From NCBI GenBank assembly GCA_027296045.1, contig JAPUJS010000024.1:1-36617 (forward strand): a DNA stretch of 36,617 bases, read 5' to 3'. A model generated the notes under the pieces. That model was given only the letters and a program-made list of their open reading frames with translations. It made no database searches and was not told the origin of the DNA. Source of the stretch: a bacterium. Its GTDB lineage: Bacteria; Latescibacterota; UBA2968. The translations under genes and the position numbers were made by a program. Position 1 is the first letter of the stretch. Every line of letters starts with the position of its first letter. Below, piece by piece: positions 9,147-18,600 of the stretch.

Positions 9147-10079
9147 TTAGTAGGGCTTGGAAGCCAAATAGCCTAGGTTTTGTAAGAGTGCGTCTTTTTT
9201 GCGCCAATTTTCATAGACTTTTACATGTAGATCCAAATAAACGGGGCTTTCCAGAAATTCTTCGATGTTTTTCCGGGCGTTTTTGCCAATGTTTTTTAGC
9301 ATTTTTCCGCCTTTGCCAATCACAATGCCCTTCTGAGAGTTCTTTTCGACAATGATGTTGGCAAAGATGTAGGTTTTGGGGCGGTTTTCCCGGAATTCTT
9401 CCACTTTTACGGCAATAGCATAGGGCACTTCCTGACGGAGCTGGGTAAAGATTGCTTCTCGAATCAGTTCGGCGACAAAGAAGCGCTCTGGTTGATCGGC
9501 CAGCATGTCTTCGGGGTAGAACTGAGGACCCAGCGGGAGAGCCTGTTCCAGGGTGGTAAGCAGCTCCGGGATCTGCGTGCCTTCAATAGCAGAGACGGCA
9601 AGGATTGTCTGGGGGTTTAAAGACTGTTCTACCACGGTTTTGTAATGTTTTACCTCATCGGGCGTGACCAGGTCGGTCTTGTTGAGGGCAAGGATCAGGG
9701 GAATGCCGGATTTTTGAAAAGCTTTTTGGGTGTCCTCATCAAAGGTGCGTTTGAAATCGGAGGCATCGACAATGCCCAGGAGGACATCGGCGCTTTTGAG
9801 GCCGGCCTGAATTTGATGGTGCATGAGTTCGTGCAACCGGTAGCGGGGGTCAAGCAGGCCGGGTGTGTCCAGAAAGAGCATCTGAGACCTGGACGTGGTC
9901 AGGATACCCAGGATATTGTTGCGGGTGGTTTGGGGCTTGGGAGAAATAATGGCCAGCCGTTCTCCAACCAGGACATTGAAGAGGGTCGATTTTCCAGCAT
10001 TGGGTTTTCCCACAATAACAATGTGTCCGGAGCGGTGGTCGGCAGGTTGAGACAAGAGGTCGTCGGCCATGGCGGGCAT
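9147..10079 (-). CDS. era: GTPase Era
   Basis: GKPNAGKSTLFNVLVGERLAIISPKPQTTRNNILGI, DTPGLLDPRYRLHELM, NKTDL, KH-domain GIVIGKGGKMLKNIGKNARKNIEEFL. Confidence 0.97.
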   Translation of the reverse strand: MPAMADDLLSQPADHRSGHIVIVGKPNAGKSTLFNVLVGERLAIISPKPQTTRNNILGILTTSRSQMLFLDTPGLLDPRYRLHELMHHQIQAGLKSADVLLGIVDASDFKRTFDEDTQKAFQKSGIPLILALNKTDLVTPDEVKHYKTVVEQSLNPQTILAVSAIEGTQIPELLTTLEQALPLGPQFYPEDMLADQPERFFVAELIREAIFTQLRQEVPYAIAVKVEEFRENRPKTYIFANIIVEKNSQKGIVIGKGGKMLKNIGKNARKNIEEFLESPVYLDLHVKVYENWRKKDALLQNLGYLASKPY

Positions 10080-10084
10080 CCTTT

Positions 10085-11029
10085 TTAGAAATAGAGCGAA
10101 GCGGAGATGCGGTAGGTGTTGTCCAGGTGTCCGTTTTCCAGAAACGCCAGGTCCAGGGCGAAGCGGTTATACAGACGCAGCCCTGTCCCGGCGGTGAGGT
10201 GGTCCCCTTCGGCACCCAGTCGGAAGGCCAGTCGATTCTGATACAGATATTCTACCCCCCCGTGCAGGCCCTCGGCATCTTCGAGGCCCGATTTTTCTTC
10301 GCCAAGGTGGGTGCTGAAGCTGAAGGTGAGCTTGCTTTTGAACGACGGCAGGGGTTTTGTCGCACTCACGCCCAAAAGGACGCTGGGCGGAATGCGGTCG
10401 GTTGCGCCCGAATCGAAGGTGATTTTCGTGCGGGTCAGGTTTCGCACAACCATCCCAAGGGTCCAGGCCGGACGGGGTTGGTAATGGACACCCAGGTCGA
10501 GTCCAAACCCCGACCCCGATCCGGCGCTGAGGTTGCGCCAGATCAACTTGAGACTGGCTCCAAGCGACAGGCCCTGTTTGAGGCGGCGGCCATACGATAG
10601 ATACAGGTTGTAGTCTGTGGTTCCTACAACCTGCGAAATGACCGGACGGTTGTCCGGGCCCAGCGGGCGGGTCGGATCTTCGAGTTCGGTGAGTCGGATA
10701 TGGTCTACACCCAGGCGGAGGAGGCCAAGCCCGAAGCCGCCCCAGCGGGAGGAGCTTGCCAGAGTAAAGACATCGTGGTTGATGGTGCCGCCGAACTGTT
10801 CGGCGTGTTGAATCTGGATTTCACGGCCTGTAATATGGACCAGCCCGGCGGGGTTCCAGAAAACGGCGGTGGCATCGTCGCTGATGGCCACAAATGCACT
10901 GCCCAGACCCAAAGAGCGTGCACCGGCACCCAGGAGAAATGGGTCGCCGCCGTATCGAGTGTTCTGGGCTTGTGCGGGAAGGCAGAATAGAGAAAGCCCC
11001 CAGAAGAGGGTCAGGTAAACGAGTTTCAC
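10085..11029 (-). CDS. PorV/PorQ-family outer-membrane protein
   Basis: Signal peptide; GGDPFLLGAGARSLGLGSAFVAISDDATAVFWNPAGLVHI; beta-rich body with terminal aromatic residue (RISASLYF). Confidence 0.85.
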   Translation of the reverse strand: MKLVYLTLFWGLSLFCLPAQAQNTRYGGDPFLLGAGARSLGLGSAFVAISDDATAVFWNPAGLVHITGREIQIQHAEQFGGTINHDVFTLASSSRWGGFGLGLLRLGVDHIRLTELEDPTRPLGPDNRPVISQVVGTTDYNLYLSYGRRLKQGLSLGASLKLIWRNLSAGSGSGFGLDLGVHYQPRPAWTLGMVVRNLTRTKITFDSGATDRIPPSVLLGVSATKPLPSFKSKLTFSFSTHLGEEKSGLEDAEGLHGGVEYLYQNRLAFRLGAEGDHLTAGTGLRLYNRFALDLAFLENGHLDNTYRISASLYF

Positions 11030-11595
11030 CGAGATGCCCCGCTATCGGTGGGTAGGTTGGGAATCAAGATGGCCCGATCTCCGGGTCGTAGGGCCGACCC
11101 AAGCGCTTTGATATCCGGCCCGAAAAGCTGGAGGTGGGGGATGGAGGGGAAGGGCTGAGAAGCCGTCAGGATCAGCGGGGGCGAAAAGTAAAGGCTGGAC
11201 ATGTGTCGGGGACCCTCAATGAGTCGTCCCTGGAAATCCAGCGGCAGGTGTCGCCCCCGGAGGCGAAGCCCCTGATTGCCAGGTTCGGGTGTTTGAGGAT
11301 CTATTCGGTAGCGCAGGGTATATGCTTGTGTTGGGGTTTGAACCGACCCGCCCTGAATGGTGCAGGTATGCAGGAGATGGGCACCCGATTTGAGTTCGAT
11401 TTTGCCGGCCGGGATGTCAACAACCAGGTAGTAGGCCTCGGGATAGGTTGAAACCCAGGCGAGTTCCAGTTCCAGAGCGGTTTTTTGAAACCGGAGGGTT
11501 TGTTGATAGGCCAGCGTATCGGAAGGCGGTATCGATTGGGCAAGAGCGCTTTCTGACAGCAGGAGTGTAAACAGCAAAATGGCGTGTGGTTTCAA
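11026..11595 (-). CDS. Exported YkuD-like protein, possibly catalytically inactive
   Basis: Signal peptide; AYYLVVDIPAGKIELKSGAHLLHTCTIQGGS resembles the N-terminal strand region of YkuD domains; no HGxxxx..HGCIRL motif. 4-bp overlaps with both neighbours. Confidence 0.55.
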   Translation of the reverse strand: MKPHAILLFTLLLSESALAQSIPPSDTLAYQQTLRFQKTALELELAWVSTYPEAYYLVVDIPAGKIELKSGAHLLHTCTIQGGSVQTPTQAYTLRYRIDPQTPEPGNQGLRLRGRHLPLDFQGRLIEGPRHMSSLYFSPPLILTASQPFPSIPHLQLFGPDIKALGSALRPGDRAILIPNLPTDSGASR

Positions 11596-12188
11596 TAAAT
11601 GTATACCCGATTGTCGAGCCCTGTGAGGGTATAGGCCGATTTGAGGTCTTCATCGTTGAGTCGAATACACCCGTGTGTAATATGTCTGCCCAACAGGTGG
11701 GGGTAGAGTGTGCCATGGATTTCGTATCCATCGCCCAGTTTGAGGGCGTATTTCCCGAGGGTGGTGGGGTCCAGTCGGTTGAATGCCCAGGGCAGGACGG
11801 GCGGATTTTCTCCTTGTTCTACAAAAGCCCAGGGAGGTTTGGACCAGATGGGATCTTTGACCTTGCGCTGAATGGTACGAACGCCTTTCGGGGTTTCAAA
11901 ATGCCAGGTTGTGTTGGAACGGGGGTCCAGAAGGATCTTGCCGCTGCCGGTCGCACAGACCGATTCTTGAAGAATACGATCTTTTTGACGAACTTGAAAC
12001 CGGTTGTGCACGGTATTGATGACAATATAAGAATTGTCCGATTGAAGCCGGTTGAGGGCGGCCCGTAAAGCTTGAATTTCCTGTTTCAGGCTGGCAATCG
12101 AGTCAGGGGGAGGAGGGGAATCACTAGCAAATGAAGGGATCCAGAAAAGGAGCGTGATCAAAAAACAAAGCCGGAAGGATTGCAGCAT
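11592..12188 (-). CDS. L,D-transpeptidase (YkuD domain)
   Basis: Signal peptide; SYIVINTVHNRFQVRQKDRILQESVCATGSG, GYEIHGTLYPHLLGRHITHGCIRLNDEDLKSAY with His/Cys/Arg catalytic signature. Confidence 0.92.
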   Translation of the reverse strand: MLQSFRLCFLITLLFWIPSFASDSPPPPDSIASLKQEIQALRAALNRLQSDNSYIVINTVHNRFQVRQKDRILQESVCATGSGKILLDPRSNTTWHFETPKGVRTIQRKVKDPIWSKPPWAFVEQGENPPVLPWAFNRLDPTTLGKYALKLGDGYEIHGTLYPHLLGRHITHGCIRLNDEDLKSAYTLTGLDNRVYIY

Positions 12189-12206
12189 ACGATGGCCCTA
12201 AAAATG

Positions 12207-12239
12207 GGAAAACCGAGAAGACCGGCTTCTCGGTTTTCC
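12207..12239 (-). terminator. Hairpin downstream of the DUF4398-like lipoprotein gene
   Basis: GGAAAACCGAGAAG-accgg-CTTCTCGGTTTTCC, perfect 14-bp stem. Confidence 0.65.
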
Positions 12240-12268
12240 AACAGGGGGACGAAACAGACAAGACCTGA

Positions 12269-12874
12269 TTAGAGTTTTTCAAACCAGGGTTTGTTGTTCT
12301 TTTTCCATTCTTCGATTTTTTGCATGGCCATCTGAACGGCATTTTGCACCTGGGAGAGTTTGCCATCTGCCGAACGAGCCTGGGTGAGCGCATCTTTGAA
12401 CTTGCTGGTGCTGAGGCTGTTTCGGGCATCACCGAGGGAGGCCTCGGCCTGACCCAGATCAGAATTGAGTTGATCGAGGTCTCCGTCGGCACCCTTTCCG
12501 CGCGGGGCAACGCCCAGCGAAGACCGGGCATCGGTGAGGCCAGATGCAACCCGGTTGATGATGGCCTGAGCTTCGTCTCTTGTTTGTTGTTTGTTGGTAT
12601 TGGCCTCAGAAGTAGACCGATCGGCCAGTTGTTTGGCACTCTCGGCCGAGGTTTTTGCCCCTTCATAGTCCTGCTGTTCCACCTTGCTGCGGGCGTCACT
12701 CAAGGCGCTGGTGGCCTGCCGGTAGGTGTCGGGGGCATAGACGTCGGCTTCGGCGGCTTTGGCGGCATCAATCGCAGCCTGGGCCGCGTCCATTTCCTGG
12801 GTGGGTGGTTTGGCACAACTGATCACTGTCAAAGTTAAGGCCAGGATTAAACCGAGATTCAGAACAGATCGCAT
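12269..12874 (-). CDS. DUF4398-like lipoprotein, Ala-rich helical
   Basis: Lipobox LTLTVISCAKPP; TQEMDAAQAAIDAAKAAEADVYAPDTYRQATSALSDARSKVEQQDYEGAKTSAESAKQLAD. Confidence 0.75.
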   Translation of the reverse strand: MRSVLNLGLILALTLTVISCAKPPTQEMDAAQAAIDAAKAAEADVYAPDTYRQATSALSDARSKVEQQDYEGAKTSAESAKQLADRSTSEANTNKQQTRDEAQAIINRVASGLTDARSSLGVAPRGKGADGDLDQLNSDLGQAEASLGDARNSLSTSKFKDALTQARSADGKLSQVQNAVQMAMQKIEEWKKNNKPWFEKL

Positions 12875-13101
12875 CCTCCGCTCCTTATGTTGAGAAAACG
12901 CTAAAATGTTGAATGGGCTTTGCTTGTTGTTTTTTCTTTATTTACAGACGGTCCAGACAAGATACAACTTAAATATGTTGTTGTCAATACAAAATTTATT
13001 GATTCAGGGGCCCGATTTGGATAGAAAATATCAGAAAAAAATAGAAATAAATAATTATTAAAATTGAATTTATGAAAAGAAAAACCAGAATTGATGGATC
13101 C

Positions 13102-13123
13102 GGTCCTGACGGCCTACAGGACC
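13102..13123 (-). terminator. Probable terminator downstream of the zinc-ribbon membrane protein gene
   Basis: GGTCCTG-acggccta-CAGGACC; minus-strand reading is followed by a T-rich stretch (ctggtttttctttt). Confidence 0.5.
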
Positions 13124-13180
13124 CATCTGGCCCCTGGAAGGCTTTGGTCTGCTTTCTGCTTTTTTTTGACCTTATGTCGC

Positions 13181-13870
13181 TCACTGCGTGGCGAGAATCG
13201 CCCCCTCTTTTATTGTCAGGAATTGAGCGGCTTCGTCGAAGGCTGCAAGGCGTCCTCCGTATCGGATGTGCACGCCTGTTTTAAGGCCCTTGATTTGTTC
13301 CCGGTGGAGATCGTTAAACAGGACGTAGACATCGGCGGCCTGGGTGGCGCTCTGGTGGCGGACGGTAATGAAGAGTTCCTCGCCGTTTGGATTGGTGTAT
13401 GTGACGGTCCCATTCCAGACCACAGGGGTTCCTCTAAATTTTTTGAACAGGGTTTTTTTTTCAGCCGGGGTGAGGGCGCTGGCCGGTCCAAAAAGCGCAT
13501 TGACCTCTAAAAAAGATACGTCGGACCGGGACATCAGGGTCCGGTGTGTTTTGTTCCAGGTATAGGTATAGACCAAAATGGCACCGATGATGACCAGGAA
13601 AAGGATCCCTTTGGATTTGCGCAGAGAATCCTGGCGGGTGGGCTGGCCGCTGGCGATTCTTTGCAGACGTCGGATTTCTGCCCATTTCTCTATGTCGGCA
13701 GCGGTGGGTTCTACCATGATAGGGACAGGACTCGTGGACGGCTCCGTTACGCCTTCTACCCCTTCGCCTTCCACAACCCCTTCCACCGGGGTTTCCACAA
13801 ATTCGCCACAAAAGCGACACTTAATGGCTTGATCCTGAATTTCTTCTGCACAGTAGGGGCATCTTTTCAT
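13181..13870 (-). CDS. Zinc-ribbon single-pass membrane protein with extracytoplasmic C-terminal region
   Basis: [27 protein letters not shown]; hydrophobic [18 protein letters not shown]; start chosen at the ATG preceding the zinc ribbon rather than the track start at 13951. Confidence 0.72.
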   Translation of the reverse strand: MKRCPYCAEEIQDQAIKCRFCGEFVETPVEGVVEGEGVEGVTEPSTSPVPIMVEPTAADIEKWAEIRRLQRIASGQPTRQDSLRKSKGILFLVIIGAILVYTYTWNKTHRTLMSRSDVSFLEVNALFGPASALTPAEKKTLFKKFRGTPVVWNGTVTYTNPNGEELFITVRHQSATQAADVYVLFNDLHREQIKGLKTGVHIRYGGRLAAFDEAAQFLTIKEGAILATQ

Positions 13871-14020
13871 CGGGCTACCCATGAGGTGTGGAGTTGCAGC
13901 ATCGGTTGGGTGTTTGTGTAAATATAGGGGTATTTTTCTCAGGGGCACCATTCGATTTTAATGGTTGCGGGCGGCAAGTCGACAGGATATATTGCGGAGT
14001 GCCTGGCCGGAAAGCAAAAA

Positions 14021-14078
14021 GCCCTTCTCCGCATTCGGACACCTTAATACACTAAGGTTCCTACTCTGGGAGAAGGGC
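14021..14078. other. Nested inverted-repeat element; attenuator-like or ncRNA candidate
   Basis: GCCCTTCTCC ... ACCTTA-atacac-TAAGGT ... GGAGAAGGGC; on the minus strand the outer stem is followed by TTTTT. Confidence 0.5.
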
Positions 14079-14171
14079 ATTGCCCTCGGCTCACCCCGGG
14101 CCAAGGGAATGGGTCATTCTGAAGGATTTTTTTGCGGCAGTGTGGAGAACCCCAGCGAAAGGGGAGCGGGT

Positions 14172-14402
14172 TTGAAAGAGGGAAACCTATTTGGAGTGGC
14201 CATCTTGGCCTTGTTGGGCACCTTACTGGTTCGGCGGTTTCAGGTGCCTGGTCGACTGGTACCACTGGTGCCTGTTGTGCTGGCGATGATCATTGTCTGG
14301 GCGTTTGGAGGGACGTTTTCGGAACAGAATCTCTTGAGCCTTGGCTTGGTCAGTGGGCTTCTGGCATCTGGCTTATTACACATTGTGCTGGGAGGGAAGT
14401 AG
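14172..14402 (+). CDS. Small membrane protein (TTG start inferred)
   Basis: RBS-like ggggag before TTG 14172; KEGNLFGVAILALLGTLLVRRFQVPGRLVPLVPVVLAMIIVWAFGG...SLGLVSGLLASGLLHIVLGGK; the track start at 13965 runs through the structured element. Confidence 0.5.
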   Translation: MKEGNLFGVAILALLGTLLVRRFQVPGRLVPLVPVVLAMIIVWAFGGTFSEQNLLSLGLVSGLLASGLLHIVLGGK

Positions 14403-14464
14403 GGGAGTTTCTGAAACGGTCTTTGTGGAGGGGCGGTGACTTGCCCCTCATTTTTTTTAATTGT

Positions 14465-15319
14465 TTATCGTTTGATGATCAGGTCGTCCCGCCGCAGCAG
14501 TTTCTTGATTGACTGCTTGGGATTGCCGAGGTATTTGACTTCGTCAGCAGTGAGCATTTTGTTAAAAATTGCGATCTCATCCAGTTTGCCGACATATCCG
14601 GTGTGGTTAAATCGCATGACCTGATCGGCCATATTCCAGGTGACTTCCTGATGAATGGGGCCTTTGCGGCCTTTTTCCACCCCGTCGATGTAGAGTGCCC
14701 ATTCTGCGTTGGCCTGACCGCTGTTGAAATTGGACCAGGTGATGACGATGTGATGCCATTCGTTTGCCCGCCAGTTGAGCGGAGACACGGAGATGACACG
14801 TTCGCTGACCATCTGATCGGAAACATCCTGGGTCTTGTTGGGATAACACCCGAAGCGGAGGGCGCGTTCCGGGGCTTTTGAAAAATCGACAAACATGACC
14901 GCATCGTCCCAGGGGAAGGAGTTGTCTTCTTTTTTGCCAATGTGGAAGGGCTCCGGCCAGTCGGCTTCCAGGTCCTGGGTTGGATCGACGCTTAAAAAGA
15001 AGGAAACCGCCCCGGCAAAAGCCTGGTTGCTGTAGGGGAAATTTTCCTTTGCGCGGTAGGTAAGCGCACCCGCACCTTTTTCAAAGTAGATGTAGCCATC
15101 TATTTTTCCGTCCGTCAGGCTGGACTTCACGCCATCGATGACGGCATCGGACGGTCCGGCTGCCAGGGCTGCATCCACGCCTTCGCCGTTGGCAAAGAAA
15201 GTGGCAGAGGCTTTGAGGCTTTCTTCGATCACTTGTTCGGGACTTGCACAGGCAAATACCGTCGAAAGCAACAAAAGGCCCCAGATGGGCTTGACGTGAG
15301 GGGAGAAACAACGGGCCAT
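14465..15319 (-). CDS. Lipoprotein with LamG/concanavalin-A-like jellyroll domain
   Basis: Lipobox-like LLLLSTVFACAS; NWRANEWHHIVITWSNFNSGQANAEWALYIDGVEKG...GYVGKLDEIAIFNKMLTADEVKYL. Confidence 0.82.
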   Translation of the reverse strand: MARCFSPHVKPIWGLLLLSTVFACASPEQVIEESLKASATFFANGEGVDAALAAGPSDAVIDGVKSSLTDGKIDGYIYFEKGAGALTYRAKENFPYSNQAFAGAVSFFLSVDPTQDLEADWPEPFHIGKKEDNSFPWDDAVMFVDFSKAPERALRFGCYPNKTQDVSDQMVSERVISVSPLNWRANEWHHIVITWSNFNSGQANAEWALYIDGVEKGRKGPIHQEVTWNMADQVMRFNHTGYVGKLDEIAIFNKMLTADEVKYLGNPKQSIKKLLRRDDLIIKR

Positions 15320-15691
15320 GGGTCCGAACTCCTTTCTAAGGAACTGCAAGGCTTCAGGGGAAGCGACAGAGGCGATTGGGATTTTTCAATATTATAAAAA
15401 ACTGTTGTTAACGCAAGACTTTTATCAAAAAACAAGATCTGTGCATCGGGCCGGTTGGAAGCATGCACCTCCAGATTGTTTTTTTAAAAAGAAGAAAGAG
15501 ATTGGGGCCAAGAAGGGACAAGAAAAGGTGTGAAAAATCAGATGATTATGGCTGTTTGGCGGTGGGTGAAATGTCTTGACAACCCTTCCCGAATTCTGTT
15601 TCTTGAATAAAATTTCCTCCAAGTGCGTTAACGATTCTCCTTTTTCGTTTGTAGCACCGGGCTTTGAGAGCCCTTTTACCAGGAGCGATTC

Positions 15692-18600
15692 ATGCACAAG
15701 GTTGGCACTGCAATTTTGTGGATCATCACAATATTTATGCTGTCTTCCGTCACCATTTTTAACCCGGGTCAGGTGACGGAGTTTTTTGTTGAGTTGTTTA
15801 ATATTCAACCCAGCATTCCCGAGTTGAAACCCGTGGAGATCTCTGCACGGGATCGGGAGATTCAGTCCATCGCCTTGTCGATCACAGAAGACGATGTGCG
15901 CAAAACCGTGCAGGATCTGGCCGACATGGGCTCCCGGGTGCCAGGGTATCCGGGCCATCAAAAGGCCTTTGAATATGTAAAGCAACAGTTTGAACAGATC
16001 GGCCTGGAAGATATTCGCGTGGAGGAATTCCCGACCACCGTTCCTGTGGACAAGGGCGCTTCTTTAAGGCTGGTCGAAAGTGGCGATTCGGTGCCGCTTT
16101 TTGGATTGTGGCCCAACCACGTTCAGCCGCCTTCTTTGCCGGATGAGGGCGTGACGGGTAAGCTGGTTTATGGCGGCAAGGGCGAGTTTCAGGATTTGAA
16201 CGGCAAACCGATGGACGGCAGTATTGTGCTGATGGATTTTGACTGTGGTCAGAACTATATGAATGCCCGGATGCTGGGTGCCAAGGCCATCCTTTTTTAC
16301 GACAACGGTCGCGTGACCCACGGACAGGCCCTGGATAAATTTTTGCAGGTGCCGGTGGATGTGCCTCGGTTCTGGGTGGAGAAGGATAATGCGACCCGTT
16401 TGCTCCATCTGGCCAACACGACAATGCCGGATGTGACGGTGACTTCGAAAATGGATTGGGAGGAAGTCCCTGCCTGGAATATTTACGGAACCCTGCCCGG
16501 TCGAGATGAATATATCACCGAGCGCCAGGAACGAAAGTGGAAAGATCAGGTCATTTTGCTTTCCAGCTTTTACGATGCCATCTCCGTGGTGCCTGCCCGG
16601 GCGCCGGGCGCCGAAAATGCGTCTGGTATGGCAGCCCTTCTCGAGACGGCCAAGGTCTTAAAACAAAATCCGCCCAAATACTCGGTGATGTTTCTGGCCA
16701 ACGGGGCCCATTTCCAGGGCCTGGCAGGGATTGCCGATTTTCTCTACAAACATTCCAGAGAAAGCGATCATTTTCGCGATTTGATCCCCGACAGTATTTC
16801 TGCCCAGGGTGCCTATGTAGATGGCGAGTTTATTTCACGCAATAGTGAAGAATTTCAGGAACTCATTCCTGGCAGCAAGAAGATCGACTTTCGGTTGTAT
16901 GTGGGGCTAGATTTGTCGAGCGAATCGGCCCAGGTGGCGAGTTTTTCTCACGGAACTTTTAACAACCCGAACTGGCAGACCGACAACTATTTGAACAATC
17001 TGTTGGCACCCTATGCCGATAAATTTGATGCGTATATGGCCAAAGTGTTTCCCGGGGAAGAAGATCGGCATGTGGATGCTATTGCTCCACCCAAGCGGAC
17101 CTGGAAGAACTTTATGCCCATTCGGCTTGGCTTCGACAGCGAACTGGTCACATTTGTGGGCAAAGAGGGGATTACGCTGGCCAATCCGGAAACCATTCGG
17201 AGGTTTGTGGATACCCCCAATGACCGGGTAGAAGTCATGCATATGGCCAATCTGACCCGCCAGGTGCAAACCGTGGTGGGGGCAATGATGAAGACCGGGG
17301 AAGATCCCGACTTCTTCCGGGTCTCCAAGCTGAAGCTTCAGGACCGGGGACACAGCTTGAAGGGGCGCGCACTCTGGTTTGATCGAAATATCGACTTTGC
17401 ACTCCCCAGGGTGCCCGTGTCGGGCGGTCTTATAACGTATCGGCAGCCGGGCAATCCTGTGGTGAGTTGTGCCGGGGTACGAACGATGTTGATTGATAAG
17501 GCCGAGGAGGGGCCGATTTACAATGCCGCCAAAATTAAGGGGTCGGGGCCGGAATACGGACCTCTTAAAGCGGTGAAAAAGACCGGGACATTCGAGTTCA
17601 ATATTATGCGCAACCGGTTTGCCAATCGGATTTTGTCGTACGAGATCGGCAAAGACGGGCGGATCACATCGGTAACCGATATGGGGTCCGAGGGCGATCA
17701 GAAGTTTCCCATTCAGCAGCGCTACGGCTGGTGGGAGAACGAGATGATGACGGTGTTGTTCAAGTGCCGGTCGATCAGTGTGTTTGAGATCATTGACTCA
17801 AGCTATCTGTCAGCACTGGACTTTATGACCATCTTGAATGCCAATGACACCACCCCGCTCGAATACGGCTATGCCTATTTGCCGGGGCAGAGCACCCAAG
17901 AAGGCAATGTGACACGTGCCGCGGTGGCTTTTGCCAAGGTGGACGAATTTACGCACAAAGCGGAACGGCTCAAGGTGTTGATGAGCACCGGCTTGTTCGG
18001 GGTGAAATATCTGTTGATTAATGCGCCTCAAGAATTTTTGGACAACCCGGTGGACAAGTGGGATGTGGACGATGCGATGCTGGAGAAATCCCGGGGGACA
18101 GGCTATGGTCCTGGTGTGATTACCCATCCGTCCTATCAGGCTGCAAGAGATATGTGGGTGATCGACGATGTCCGGATGAAGCAACTTGCCCAATATGGAA
18201 TTGACAACACGCGGTTGCGGCTGTTGCACGAAGGGGCTCGCGAGGCCCTGCATGAGGCCAAACGGCATTTGGAAAATTACGATTATGAAGCCTTTATGGC
18301 CGCTTCCAGGCGTGCCTGGGGGCTGGAAGCTCGGGGATATCCCGAGGTGATGTCCACGGCCAACGATACGGTGCGCGGGATTATTTTCTATTTCATCTTG
18401 CTGTTGCCGTTTTCCTTTTTCTGCGAGCGGCTGTTGCTCGGTTTTTCGGACATTACCCGGCGTCTGGGTGGATTTGCTGGATTCTTTGTGCTGTTTTTCC
18501 TGATTTTGCGCTTTGTGCATCCGGCCTTCAAGTTGAGCAATTCGCCGTATATCATCTTCCTGGCCTTTGTGATTATGTCCCTCGGTGGGGTGGCAATAGT

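Noticed and set aside
13965-14171. N-terminal part of the 13965-14402 plus ORF
   Set aside because: Runs through the structured inverted repeat; a TTG start with RBS-like sequence at 14172 fits better.
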